Positions 8,699 to 16,882 of a stretch of 64,000 bases of DNA are shown here, one piece after another. The notes beneath the pieces are model-generated. The model was not told the origin of the DNA and did no database searches. It saw nothing but the letters and a program-made list of their open reading frames with translations. Positions within the stretch are counted from its first letter, which is position 1, and every line of letters begins with the position of its first letter. The stretch covers positions 62,001-126,000 of the forward strand of contig NZ_PDUD01000031.1 in the NCBI RefSeq assembly GCF_002646595.1. The letters are read 5' to 3'. This DNA comes from Flavilitoribacter nigricans DSM 23189 = NBRC 102662 (lineage in GTDB: Bacteria > Bacteroidota > Bacteroidia > Chitinophagales > Saprospiraceae). Made by a program: the position numbers and the translations under genes.

Positions 8699-8723
8699 AT
8701 AATAAAAACAATTACTAACTTTG
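8694..8723 (+). promoter_or_regulatory. Bacteroidota-type promoter for the flavoprotein gene
   Basis: TTG (8694-8696), a 19-base spacer, then TAACTTTG (8716-8723), an exact match to the TAnnTTTG -7 consensus. The -33 part lies inside the Fur-type palindrome, so repressor binding would block it. Confidence 0.65.
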
Positions 8724-8763
8724 ACAACTATTACCGGTTTGATCTTCCAGTAAAACATAGCAA

Positions 8764-9672
8764 ATGAACGATAACAACCATTTCGACGTGATCATTATCG
8801 GAGGCAGCTACGCCGGCTTGTCAGCAGCCATGGCACTAGGGCGTTCGCTCCGTAAAGTACTGATCATTGACGGTGGCCGGCCCTGCAACCGGCAAACGCC
8901 CCACTCCCATAATTTTATCACCCAGGATGGGGAAAAGCCGGCCGTTATTGCGGAAAAAGCCCGCACCCAGGTACTCCAATACCGTACGGTTAGCTTCCTC
9001 AATGACTTCGCCATCAGCGGCAACGCCACCGATGAGGGTTTTGCGATCACCACGCGTACGAGCCAGACGTATAGCGCCAAAAAGCTGGTTTTTGCCACCG
9101 GGATCAAGGATCTGCTCCCGGATAATGAAGGATTTGCCGACTGCTGGGGGATCTCGGTGATCCACTGCCCCTACTGCCACGGCTACGAAGTGAAAGGGGA
9201 GATCACAGGTATACTGGACCACGGAGACACCGCCATGCACCTCGCCAGCCTGGTAAACAATCTGACGGATGATCTGACCATTTTCACCAACGGTCAGTCG
9301 GATTTTACCGCCGAACAGACCGCTCAACTAACGGCAAACCAGATCAAGGTAGAAAATAGGCTGATCGAAAGGCTGGAACACCAAAACGGGCAACTGGAGC
9401 GTATCCACTTTACCGACGGCCCTCCGGTAGCCATAAAAGCGCTTTACGCCCGGGTGCCATTTGTCCAGCATTCCGATATCCCCGAAAGTCTGGGGTGCCA
9501 ATTGACGGAGCAGGGATTTATTGAAGTAAACGCCATGCAGCAAACCAGTGTACCGGGCGTATTTGCCTGTGGGGACAATACCACGCCCATGCGGTCCGTA
9601 GCGAGTGCCGTAGCCGGCGGGAATTTTGCCGGGGCGGTGGTCAATAAGGAACTATGTAGTGAACAGTTTTGA
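8764..9672 (+). CDS. NAD(P)/FAD-dependent oxidoreductase, thioredoxin-reductase-like
   Basis: A 302-residue flavoprotein. The N-terminal FAD loop is IIGGSYAGLSAA (about residues 11-22), the central segment has ATG, and the C-terminal FAD motif is VFACGDN. The redox pair is CPYC (135-138) within CPYCHGYE instead of the CATC of true thioredoxin reductases, and the NADPH loop is altered (GILDHGDTAMH rather than GGGxSA). It therefore belongs to the common TrxR-like group of unknown substrate, possibly a disulphide reductase. It is divergent from the Fur-family regulator, and its promoter overlaps that regulator's likely operator, so metal- or peroxide-responsive control is probable. A 13-bp hairpin follows at 9731-9769. 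Confidence 0.85.
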   Translation: MNDNNHFDVIIIGGSYAGLSAAMALGRSLRKVLIIDGGRPCNRQTPHSHNFITQDGEKPAVIAEKARTQVLQYRTVSFLNDFAISGNATDEGFAITTRTSQTYSAKKLVFATGIKDLLPDNEGFADCWGISVIHCPYCHGYEVKGEITGILDHGDTAMHLASLVNNLTDDLTIFTNGQSDFTAEQTAQLTANQIKVENRLIERLEHQNGQLERIHFTDGPPVAIKALYARVPFVQHSDIPESLGCQLTEQGFIEVNAMQQTSVPGVFACGDNTTPMRSVASAVAGGNFAGAVVNKELCSEQF

Positions 9673-9730
9673 AAATAAGAAGAGATGGCCGGTGAAGAAC
9701 CGGAACATTGAATTCCTTTTAATCTACAAT

Positions 9731-9769
9731 TACGATCAGGGGCCGGCGGTGAATCAGCCCCTGATCGTA
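9731..9769. terminator. Hairpin between convergent genes
   Basis: A perfect 13-bp stem, TACGATCAGGGGC / GCCCCTGATCGTA, with a 13-base loop, between the convergent flavoprotein and S74 genes. There is no clear T-tract, so it may act as a transcript end or stabiliser. Confidence 0.55.
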
Positions 9770-9785
9770 TCCATCCTCACTAAGT

Positions 9786-11303
9786 CTAGCGGGGAGTCAG
9801 CACCATTTTCCGTGTAGACTGTACCTTGCCATCCAGTACCAGACTATAAAAATAGGTGCCGGCACTCAGGCTTTGAGCCTGTAGTTGGGTGCGACCTTCA
9901 CCCCGTTGATCGATTACCACGGTTTTCAGCAGTCGACCCCCGGCGTCGGTGATCCGCAATTCTGCCTTACGAACGGACGTAGGAACCGTATATACGATAC
10001 TGGTCGTTTCCGTAAAGGGGTTCGGCTGGTTTTGCAGCAGGGAGGCGTCACCTACCGGCACAACTGTAGAGCCGTCCTCCGTTGCGGCCAGTTTGGCCAC
10101 GATCGCTTCCAGTTTGGCCAGCCGATCTTCCAGGCCGGCAATGTGGCGGTCGCGGTTAGCTACCTGGCTTTCCAGGTCCAGTATCTTTTGTTGCTGTTCC
10201 TGGGTAGCCCGGGTGAGTACCGGGATCAAGCCGGAGTAGTTGACCCCCTTATAATCCACGGAAGGATAATAGGCGGTTGGTCTTCCCTCCTCATCCCTGG
10301 TTTTAGCCATTTCCGGGTGCCGGTTGTCCTTGACCAGTTCCGGAAATACCCGGGCCATTTCCTGGGCGATGAATCCCATCTGAGGCCCTTGGGCCAGGCG
10401 CATCTGCGGATAGTCCCGGGTACGAAATTCATAGCTTACCGGGTGTAAGGCCATAAGCCGGTCTACGGCCTGATCCAGGCTGCGGACATTGGTTTTCAAT
10501 TTTTCATCGGAAGGATTATCAAAAGTGCCCGTTACAATTGCATCGCCGATAAAATAGCCGGCGTAATGCGCTCCGGCTCCCGCGGCCTCGTCTATCCCGA
10601 TGACACCGACGGTCAGATTCGAGGCATTTTGACTAGCTACTCTGCCGTAGACGGCAAAGTGTTGCCCGTCCGCTGCATCCGCACCCGTATCCACAAGACT
10701 GGAGACACCGAGCCTGGTCCCGGATCCCGCACCCCGTACGCTACTATATATTCCGGTTTGTTCCGGTCCGGCCGTATTCTCATTGTCCGCTCGAATACTG
10801 TAAGCGGCGTTGCCATCCGTAATGACTCTTAATTTCTCTGCATTCGGCTGGATCGTGCCAATGCCGACATTTCCGACAGTACTAATAAAAAAACGATTGC
10901 TGGCGGCCGTCTCGTCCCGGATCATGAAATTACCGGCTCCTTCGGAATTACTCGCGCCGAGGGAATAGATCCCGAAAGTATGTCCGCCGGCACTGGTATT
11001 GGCCAGTCCCAATACGGTTTGGGTCTCGCCCTCTACGTGCAATTTGAAATTCGGACTAATGGTACCGATGCCCAACCAGCCGGCCGGAGTCAGGCGCATC
11101 TGTTCCCCGGCGGCTAGTTCTGCGGAGAACCGCAAATCGTTTACCCCGACAAGCATATCCAGGCCGGAGATGCTTGCTTCGGGATCACCCAGGACTAAGT
11201 TTCCCCGGATTGATGCGGGACCTTCAACGTCTAATTTTAATTGTGCGTGCAGCGTCCAGGTCGTTAGCAGAGCCAACAAAAAAACAGTAAGGATCTTTAG
11301 CAT
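9786..11303 (-). CDS. Secreted protein with S74 intramolecular chaperone domain and T9SS sorting domain
   Basis: A 505-residue protein with a short signal peptide (LTVFLLALLTTWTLHAQ). The N-terminal half is repetitive beta-rich sequence of the kind found in trimeric fibre proteins (VGIGTIQPN, LGIGTISPN). A peptidase S74 domain follows (about residues 255-390), with SDEKLKTN, MGFIAQEM and YSGLIPVL, then a short coiled coil (QEQQQKILDLESQ). The C-terminal 80 residues match the type A sorting domain of type IX secretion (NQPNPFTETTSI, then AGTYFYSLVLDGKV). In this setting S74 proteins are cell-surface or secreted trimers rather than phage tail fibres; no phage genes are nearby. The cargo function is unknown. 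Confidence 0.87.
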   Translation of the reverse strand: MLKILTVFLLALLTTWTLHAQLKLDVEGPASIRGNLVLGDPEASISGLDMLVGVNDLRFSAELAAGEQMRLTPAGWLGIGTISPNFKLHVEGETQTVLGLANTSAGGHTFGIYSLGASNSEGAGNFMIRDETAASNRFFISTVGNVGIGTIQPNAEKLRVITDGNAAYSIRADNENTAGPEQTGIYSSVRGAGSGTRLGVSSLVDTGADAADGQHFAVYGRVASQNASNLTVGVIGIDEAAGAGAHYAGYFIGDAIVTGTFDNPSDEKLKTNVRSLDQAVDRLMALHPVSYEFRTRDYPQMRLAQGPQMGFIAQEMARVFPELVKDNRHPEMAKTRDEEGRPTAYYPSVDYKGVNYSGLIPVLTRATQEQQQKILDLESQVANRDRHIAGLEDRLAKLEAIVAKLAATEDGSTVVPVGDASLLQNQPNPFTETTSIVYTVPTSVRKAELRITDAGGRLLKTVVIDQRGEGRTQLQAQSLSAGTYFYSLVLDGKVQSTRKMVLTPR

Positions 11304-11683
11304 TTATCTTGGTATTGAGTTAGAAAATACGACGTCGTTGCCAGGAGAATGCAATTGGTAAGAAGAGGACTGATACTGAGCTTTCGCTGCAGTGGAAATT
11401 AGCCAGTTTAAATACTGATCACGGAAACATTAGGCAATCATCCTAACCATGATCGAAACACCGCTAAAATAGAAATGAAATAAAGTAGGGAACTGTCTAA
11501 AGGTATACTGCAATGTAAGAAAAAATAGTTGAAACTTTATATTACCTACTGTCTCTACGCCCCTTTTCTTCAGCTTGACTAAAGGAGGTACAGCGTTAAA
11601 CTTTGTAATTACTATTGGCAGGTACCTTCCATTTCGGAGTGCCCCTTGAACGACCTCTGTTGACAGCATACTTCAGGCGCGTA
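11304..11683. other. Intergenic region, no gene recognised
   Basis: 380 bases upstream of the S74 gene. An open frame of 79 codons on the minus strand (11430-11669) has no recognisable domain or start context. No convincing TAnnTTTG promoter was found. The region ends at the inverted-repeat element that begins at 11684. Confidence 0.5.
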
Positions 11684-11844
11684 GAGCCTATCCAGAAACC
11701 GTTTTTGCTGTCGAAAATGACCAGATTTGGGTTCTCACGAAGTCATTTTCGAGTTTCGTAGCAGCGCTACGGAAGGAGGAAAGGACGAAATGAGGTTCCA
11801 TAGATGGTTATTTTAAGACCAAAGTATGGTTTTTGGATAGGCTC
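11684..11844. mobile_element. 161-bp MITE-like or IS-remnant element with 17-bp imperfect terminal inverted repeats
   Basis: The left end GAGCCTATCCAGAAACC (11684-11700) is repeated in inverse at 11828-11844 with one mismatch. Inside are two further hairpins: TCGAAAATGAC / GTCATTTTCGA (11711-11721 and 11742-11752) and GTAGC-AGC-GCTAC (11758-11770). No transposase frame fits inside. A target-site duplication was not evident. It ends 49 bases before the start of the permease gene, so it may carry or disturb that gene's promoter. Confidence 0.65.
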
Positions 11845-11893
11845 TTGGCCAACCAATCTACTCCGCCGGCTCCTCTTTACCCAAAACACCTGC

Positions 11894-14236
11894 ATGATAA
11901 AGCTACTGCACCACAGCCTGAGAACCCTTTTCAAATATCGCCTGTACACCCTGGTTTCCTGGATCGGTCTGGGCGTTTCGCTGGCCTCCATCTGGTTTAT
12001 CGCCGACTATATCCAGCAATCCAGACAATACGATGCCTTCCACGAAAAAAATCAGAATATTTACCGCCTGACGATGGATGTCACCGCCGGTGGCCAAACG
12101 GATCAATACGCGACCACCGGTCTGCCGCCCGGTGATCTGCTGCAGCAAAACTTTCCGGACGTAACAGCCTACGCCCGTCTGGGTTTCCACGCGGCCGATG
12201 TACGGGTCGGACAGAAAGTGTTCCGGGAATCCGGATTTTACCAGGCCAATCCCCAAACGCTGGAGGTGTTTTCTTTTGATCTGCTAGCCGGTAAGCGGGA
12301 GCAGGCAACTACCCAACCGAACATTATACTATTGACCAGATCCCTGGCGGAAAAGTATTTCAACAGCATAGATATTATCGGAGAACAAATTATGGTAGGC
12401 GAGGAAAACTTTACCGTTAGCGGTGTTTTTCAGGACTGGCCCCCAAATGCACATCTACAGATCAACGCGCTGATAATGGCGACAGCCCAGACCGCATACG
12501 ATCCCCAGGAATGGTTCAATCTGGAAAATTATACCTACGTATTACTCGCCCCCACCGCTAATGCCGAAAAACTAAATGAGCACTTACAGGCGTTTACCGA
12601 CCGGGAGCTGACCCCTCTGCTGGAGGATTCCGGTCTGGCCGTCCGTTTCCACGCCCAGCCATTGCGGGAGATCTATTTCTCTCCGGGCCTGGTGGACGAT
12701 GTGCCCAAAGGCAACCGGATGTATCTCGTGGCTCTGGCCATCGCCGGACTGTTGGTATTGGGGATTGCCGGACTCAATTTTATCAATCTCACCCTGACCC
12801 GCTCTGTCCAACGCACCAAAGAGATCCGGCTCAAAAAGATCCTGGGTATTTCGCGCCGCCGGTTACTACTGCAAAGCAGTACCGAATCTGGCGTTATGAC
12901 CGTGCTGATCCTCCTGCTGTCCACCCTGCTGATCTTCGGTTTTGCCAGAACCTATTCCGCTTATACCGGCTTCGATGCCCTGGCACTGGACGGCAAATGG
13001 CTCCTGATCGGACTGCTGCCGCTGCTGGTGTTGGTACTGGGCCTGTTGGGTACGAGTTATTCCGGCATTTACCTGTCCTTTTCTTCCCGTACGGTTCACG
13101 AAGCGGGCACGGCCCAGACCTGGCTAAAAAATACCCTGCTTGGTCTGGAATACGTCCTGACCGGCGTCATCCTGATCGTCACCCTGGCCATTGGTCAGCA
13201 ACTCGATTTCATCCGGCAGAAGGATCTGGGTTTTTCCCAGGACCAGATCCAGATCGTAGCGCTTCCGGATACGGAGCATACGCCGGGGAAAGTCCATGAA
13301 TTAAAAGCCCGGATCCAGCAATTGGCCGGCGTCAAAAATGCCTCTCTGGTATCCGGCGGCGCTTTGCCCGGAGAGGAAAACGGCAAGGAAGTATTCCAGG
13401 TGATCATCGATGGAAAAAAAACGGAAAAGGTATATAATATCTATCGGATCGATGAAGACTACTTCGACTTATTGGAAATCCCCCTGGCCCGCGGCCGGAA
13501 CTTCGATCCGGAACAGTTGAATGATCGCAGTGGAAGCGTCATTATTAACCAGGCCCTGGTCAGAGCTCTGGGTTGGGAAGAGCCGATCGGCCGACGGATC
13601 TGGTACGGCGAGGATACACCGCTGGAGGTAGTGGGCGTCATCGAAAATTTCCATAACAAATCCCTACATCACCTTATCGAACCGATCGTGTTTCTGTACA
13701 ATACCAACTATGCCGGCAAACTGTTGGTCAAGGCTCCTCCCGGTGCGGGCGGGATGATCCGGAGCGAATGGGAGACATTGTTCCCGGAAATTGCTTTTTC
13801 GCTTACCTACTTCGATCAGTTCCTTGCGGCTATGTACTCGCGGGAGGATCAACTGGCGCAGCTATTTCGCTTTTTCGCGCTGATCGCATTACTACTTTGT
13901 TGCACCGGCCTTTTTGCGCTTTTCTCGCTGCATGTACACCAAAGGACCCGGGAAATGAGCATCCGCAAAGTGCTGGGAGCCGGTCCCGTCCATCTGCTCC
14001 GTTCCGTGACCCGGCGCTACAGCCGAATCACGCTGATCTCCGTTGCGGTCGCCATGCCGATTGCGTGGTGGCTGATCAAGCGCTGGCTACAGGCATTCAG
14101 TTACCGTATCGAGCCGGGGCCTGACCTTTTTTTAGTGTCCGGGGCGCTTATGCTTCTGGTAAGTACGCTCGTGATCACCTACCATCTGATCCGGGTCCTG
14201 CGGGTCAATCCGGTGGATGCGCTAAAAACGGAGTAG
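11894..14236 (+). CDS. FtsX/MacB-type ABC transporter permease
   Basis: A 780-residue membrane protein. It begins with a membrane helix (LVSWIGLGVSLASIWFIADY) and a MacB-like periplasmic domain, followed by FtsX-type membrane segments near residues 275-410, a second periplasmic domain, and a final three-helix block (RFFALIALLLCCTGLFALFS, TREMSIRKVLGA, then ALMLLVSTLVITYHLIR). The REMSIRKVLGA motif is typical of the family. Such proteins work with a separate ATPase (LolD/MacB type), which is not in the window, so this gene may serve a remote ATPase or a signalling role. ATG 11894 is chosen because the frame upstream (to 11804) reads into the inverted-repeat element and shows no conserved sequence. 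Confidence 0.88.
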   Translation: MIKLLHHSLRTLFKYRLYTLVSWIGLGVSLASIWFIADYIQQSRQYDAFHEKNQNIYRLTMDVTAGGQTDQYATTGLPPGDLLQQNFPDVTAYARLGFHAADVRVGQKVFRESGFYQANPQTLEVFSFDLLAGKREQATTQPNIILLTRSLAEKYFNSIDIIGEQIMVGEENFTVSGVFQDWPPNAHLQINALIMATAQTAYDPQEWFNLENYTYVLLAPTANAEKLNEHLQAFTDRELTPLLEDSGLAVRFHAQPLREIYFSPGLVDDVPKGNRMYLVALAIAGLLVLGIAGLNFINLTLTRSVQRTKEIRLKKILGISRRRLLLQSSTESGVMTVLILLLSTLLIFGFARTYSAYTGFDALALDGKWLLIGLLPLLVLVLGLLGTSYSGIYLSFSSRTVHEAGTAQTWLKNTLLGLEYVLTGVILIVTLAIGQQLDFIRQKDLGFSQDQIQIVALPDTEHTPGKVHELKARIQQLAGVKNASLVSGGALPGEENGKEVFQVIIDGKKTEKVYNIYRIDEDYFDLLEIPLARGRNFDPEQLNDRSGSVIINQALVRALGWEEPIGRRIWYGEDTPLEVVGVIENFHNKSLHHLIEPIVFLYNTNYAGKLLVKAPPGAGGMIRSEWETLFPEIAFSLTYFDQFLAAMYSREDQLAQLFRFFALIALLLCCTGLFALFSLHVHQRTREMSIRKVLGAGPVHLLRSVTRRYSRITLISVAVAMPIAWWLIKRWLQAFSYRIEPGPDLFLVSGALMLLVSTLVITYHLIRVLRVNPVDALKTE

Positions 14237-14475
14237 GATGTAAAATATCAAGCTTAGGGGCAATGACGCTTCACAATTTACGACGCTATATTGCAGTTAG
14301 AAACTAAACGGTATCACTGTGAAAAATCACGGCACCAATGCGACCTACAGTAGTCGGTTTTCCGCGTGAAGGTTAAGGCGCCGTTAAGGAGGTCCCTTGC
14401 CGGGTAACTACCGGCCGCCGGTGCAAATCCATCTACCGTAAACTTTCCCTTGTCACCACCTGAAATCTACTGCAT

Positions 14476-16077
14476 ATGACTAAACCAATTTTGCTCCTGC
14501 TGAGCTGCATCAGTTTAACGATCACTACCGCCGCCCAGGATGTCCAAAAAGATTTTCGGACCTCCTCTATTTCTATTTTCAAGAACAGTACTGCATTTTT
14601 CATCAAATCCGGCACCGTTACCGCGGATGCAGGCACCTACCGGATCACCGATAACCTACCGCCGGCCCTGTTCGGGACTTATTGGATGAACTCTCCTCAG
14701 GGCCAGTTGGAGGCTCTGAGCAGTTTTGTGGATACGCTGGAAACGGCCCGTTCACTGCCCGCCCAAACTATTCCGGAAATGTTGTACGCCAACCTCGGCA
14801 AACGGGTTATTCTGCACGTTGGCAAAGACGAAATGATCGAGGGTACCGTGGAAGCACTCGAAGAGGAGACTCCCGCCACGGGCCAGATCGTTACCTTCCG
14901 GATGGACGGTCGCTGGCGGACTTTCCTGCTCAGTGAAATTCGCCGCATCGAATTTTTCGAAAAACCGGTGCAGGCCTACGAGCACAAAAAAACGGAGGTA
15001 AAACCCGTTCTGGAGGTAGCCTTCACTTCAGAAAAAAAGGAACAGGCACTCGACCTGATGTACCTCTCCAACGGCTTGAACTGGACGCCGCTGTACCTCA
15101 TGGAGCTTACCGGAGAAAAGCGGGCCCGCCTGACCCTCCGCGCCGAAGTGGTCAATGAGATCGAAGATATTAAAGATACCGACGTCAATTTTGTGGTGGG
15201 GGTGCCCAACTTCAGCTATGCCGACCGCCTGTCTCCGCTTATCGATTTCTCCAGTATTCAACCCCGCTCTATGGCGAGGGGAGGCGTCAGTAATTTTGAC
15301 GCTTTTTCCAATACTCTGCAAACCCAGACCTACGGTTATGCCATTGAGGAGGATGTGGTGGGCAATGCCCCCGGCACGACCAGCGGACTCGACGGCTCGG
15401 CCGAAGAAGACCTTTACTTCTACACCCTGGAAGATATGAGCATCAAAAAGGGCGGCCGCGGCCACTATCCGGTTTTCACGGCCGATATTGATATTGCGCA
15501 CATTTACGAGTGTAACCTTCCCCAAAACAACGCCCAAAAGTACGCCTACCGGGACGAATACCTGTTCTCCCCTAATCCCAACAAGGTCTTTCATTCCATC
15601 AAGGTGGTTAATGATACCGAATACCCTTTCACCACGGGTGCGGCCCTGGTGGTGAAGAACGGAGAGGAAACCCGGCCCATCAGTCAGGACCGTCTGAATT
15701 ATACCCCGATCAAGGGTAATTCTTTTGTCAAGTTGACCGAAGCACCGGACGTGCACATCAAGCAGGCGGAAAAGGCCGTGAAGCGCCAGGAAAATGCCCG
15801 GAAGACCAATCGCGACGGAGACACTTATTATTACGACCTGCTGACCATTGCCGGTCAGATAGAGGTAAAGAATTACAAAAGTCAGGATATTGATCTGAAT
15901 ATTCGCCGACCTATTCTCGGGGAACTCCAGGAGAGCAGTATCAAATGGCTAAAAGCCGAACGGATCAATACCGCCGGAGATCTCAATAAACTAACCGACG
16001 TCTGCTGGGAAACCAGTGTGGATGCCGGTGACGAACTGACCATCACCTATACCTATGAGATTTATGTACCTCATTAA
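14476..16077 (+). CDS. DUF4139 domain protein, exported
   Basis: A 533-residue protein with a signal peptide (PILLLLSCISLTITTAAQ). The N-terminal part (about residues 30-160) is a beta-rich domain; the rest matches the DUF4139 (mucoidy inhibitor A-like) family, with LMYLSNGLNWTPLYLMEL near residue 195 and a C-terminal strand ending in TITYTYEIYV. The family is widespread in Bacteroidota envelopes but its biochemical role is unknown. The 239-base upstream gap holds no recognised gene or clear promoter. A strong intrinsic terminator follows directly. Confidence 0.8.
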   Translation: MTKPILLLLSCISLTITTAAQDVQKDFRTSSISIFKNSTAFFIKSGTVTADAGTYRITDNLPPALFGTYWMNSPQGQLEALSSFVDTLETARSLPAQTIPEMLYANLGKRVILHVGKDEMIEGTVEALEEETPATGQIVTFRMDGRWRTFLLSEIRRIEFFEKPVQAYEHKKTEVKPVLEVAFTSEKKEQALDLMYLSNGLNWTPLYLMELTGEKRARLTLRAEVVNEIEDIKDTDVNFVVGVPNFSYADRLSPLIDFSSIQPRSMARGGVSNFDAFSNTLQTQTYGYAIEEDVVGNAPGTTSGLDGSAEEDLYFYTLEDMSIKKGGRGHYPVFTADIDIAHIYECNLPQNNAQKYAYRDEYLFSPNPNKVFHSIKVVNDTEYPFTTGAALVVKNGEETRPISQDRLNYTPIKGNSFVKLTEAPDVHIKQAEKAVKRQENARKTNRDGDTYYYDLLTIAGQIEVKNYKSQDIDLNIRRPILGELQESSIKWLKAERINTAGDLNKLTDVCWETSVDAGDELTITYTYEIYVPH

Positions 16078-16102
16078 ATAACGGGTAGCGGTGGCTGCAC
16101 TA

Positions 16103-16148
16103 CGGGCCGGATCAAGGATGAATGTCCCGATCCGGCCCGGCTGTTTTT
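16103..16148 (+). terminator. Rho-independent terminator after the DUF4139 gene
   Basis: A perfect 11-bp GC-rich stem CGGGCCGGATC / GATCCGGCCCG with a 15-base loop, followed by GCTGTTTTT. This is the clearest intrinsic terminator in the window and isolates the DUF4139 gene from the TetR operon. Confidence 0.85.
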
Positions 16149-16189
16149 AGTCCGCTTTCTGACCTTCGTCCAGCCTTTGAGTAACAAAA

Positions 16190-16221
16190 TTTGGAATTTC
16201 ATATACCGATCGGTATATTTG
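16190..16221 (+). promoter_or_regulatory. Bacteroidota-type promoter of the tetR gene, near-leaderless
   Basis: TTTG (16190-16193), a 20-base spacer, then TATATTTG (16214-16221), an exact TAnnTTTG match. The start codon is at 16226, only 5 bases past the -7 element, so transcription would begin at or next to the ATG. The operator occupies the spacer and part of the -7 element. Confidence 0.7.
16201..16218. promoter_or_regulatory. TetR operator O1, 18-bp perfect palindrome
   Basis: ATATACCGATCGGTATAT lies between the -33 and -7 elements of the tetR promoter and overlaps the -7. The same 18 bases recur in O2 at 16834-16851, which makes it a strong candidate for autorepression by the adjacent TetR protein. 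Confidence 0.85.
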
Positions 16222-16225
16222 TGTT

Positions 16226-16816
16226 ATGGTTCGTTCCGAAAAGACAAGACAGTTGATTATCGAAAAAACCGCGGAGGTCTTTAACAAAAAGGGCTACGCC
16301 GGTACCTCTTTGTCCGATCTCACCGCGGCTACGGGCCTGACCAAAGGCAGTATCTACGGCAATTTCAAAAATAAGGAAGAGGTGGCCATCGAGGCTTTTC
16401 GTTTCAATCACCGTTTCATGGTGAACGGTTTCCAACAACAACTGACCGGAAAAGAAACGCCTATTGAAAAGCTACTGGCCTTTGTCGACTTTTTCCGGGA
16501 CGAATATCGGGCCGTTTTTGACCGGGGGGGATGCGCGCTGCTCAATGCCGCCACGGACGTGGACGATATGGAGCCCCGCCTGTTTCAGGAGGTCAAAGCA
16601 GCTTTTCAGGACTGGCGATCCGGACTGGCCGACATCATCACCGAAGGGATCGACCGGCAGGAAATACAGCCCGTTGATGCCCGGAAAATGGCCCAGAAAA
16701 TGATCGCTGTCATGGAAGGAAGCATATTACTATCCAAAACACTGGAGGAACCGAATATCCTCGTGGATAACATGGACGGTTTGAAAAGGGAGATCCTGCA
16801 CCTTAAAACGAGCTAA
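16226..16816 (+). CDS. TetR/AcrR-family transcriptional regulator
   Basis: A 196-residue regulator with the N-terminal helix-turn-helix (TSLSDLTAATGLTKGSIYGNF region, about residues 27-48) and a helical C-terminal ligand domain ending in the TetR_C-like EGSILLSKTLEEPN. Its gene lies between two copies of the palindrome ATATACCGATCGGTATAT, one over its own promoter and one before dihydrolipoyl dehydrogenase. It probably represses itself and the downstream lpd-fabF genes. The ligand is unknown; the targets hint at acyl or redox metabolites, but that is inference. The ATG is almost at the predicted transcription start. Confidence 0.9.
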   Translation: MVRSEKTRQLIIEKTAEVFNKKGYAGTSLSDLTAATGLTKGSIYGNFKNKEEVAIEAFRFNHRFMVNGFQQQLTGKETPIEKLLAFVDFFRDEYRAVFDRGGCALLNAATDVDDMEPRLFQEVKAAFQDWRSGLADIITEGIDRQEIQPVDARKMAQKMIAVMEGSILLSKTLEEPNILVDNMDGLKREILHLKTS

Positions 16817-16828
16817 AAATTTTTTACC

Positions 16829-16856
16829 CACTCATATACCGATCGGTATATGAGTG
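16829..16856. promoter_or_regulatory. TetR operator O2, 28-bp perfect palindrome
   Basis: The O1 core (16834-16851) is extended by five more paired bases on each side (CACTC / GAGTG), giving 28 bases of perfect dyad symmetry. It sits 12 bases after the tetR stop codon and 27 bases before the lpd start codon. No clear TAnnTTTG element was found beside it. Confidence 0.85.
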
Positions 16857-16882
16857 TGGTCTCATCATAACCATACAGATCA

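Noticed and set aside
9786-11303. S74 domain as a sign of prophage
   Set aside because: No capsid, terminase or integrase genes are nearby, and the protein ends in a type IX secretion sorting domain, which fits a surface protein.
11430-11669. A 79-codon minus-strand frame as a transposase remnant
   Set aside because: No transposase motif (DDE or similar) could be seen; composition is like ordinary intergenic DNA.
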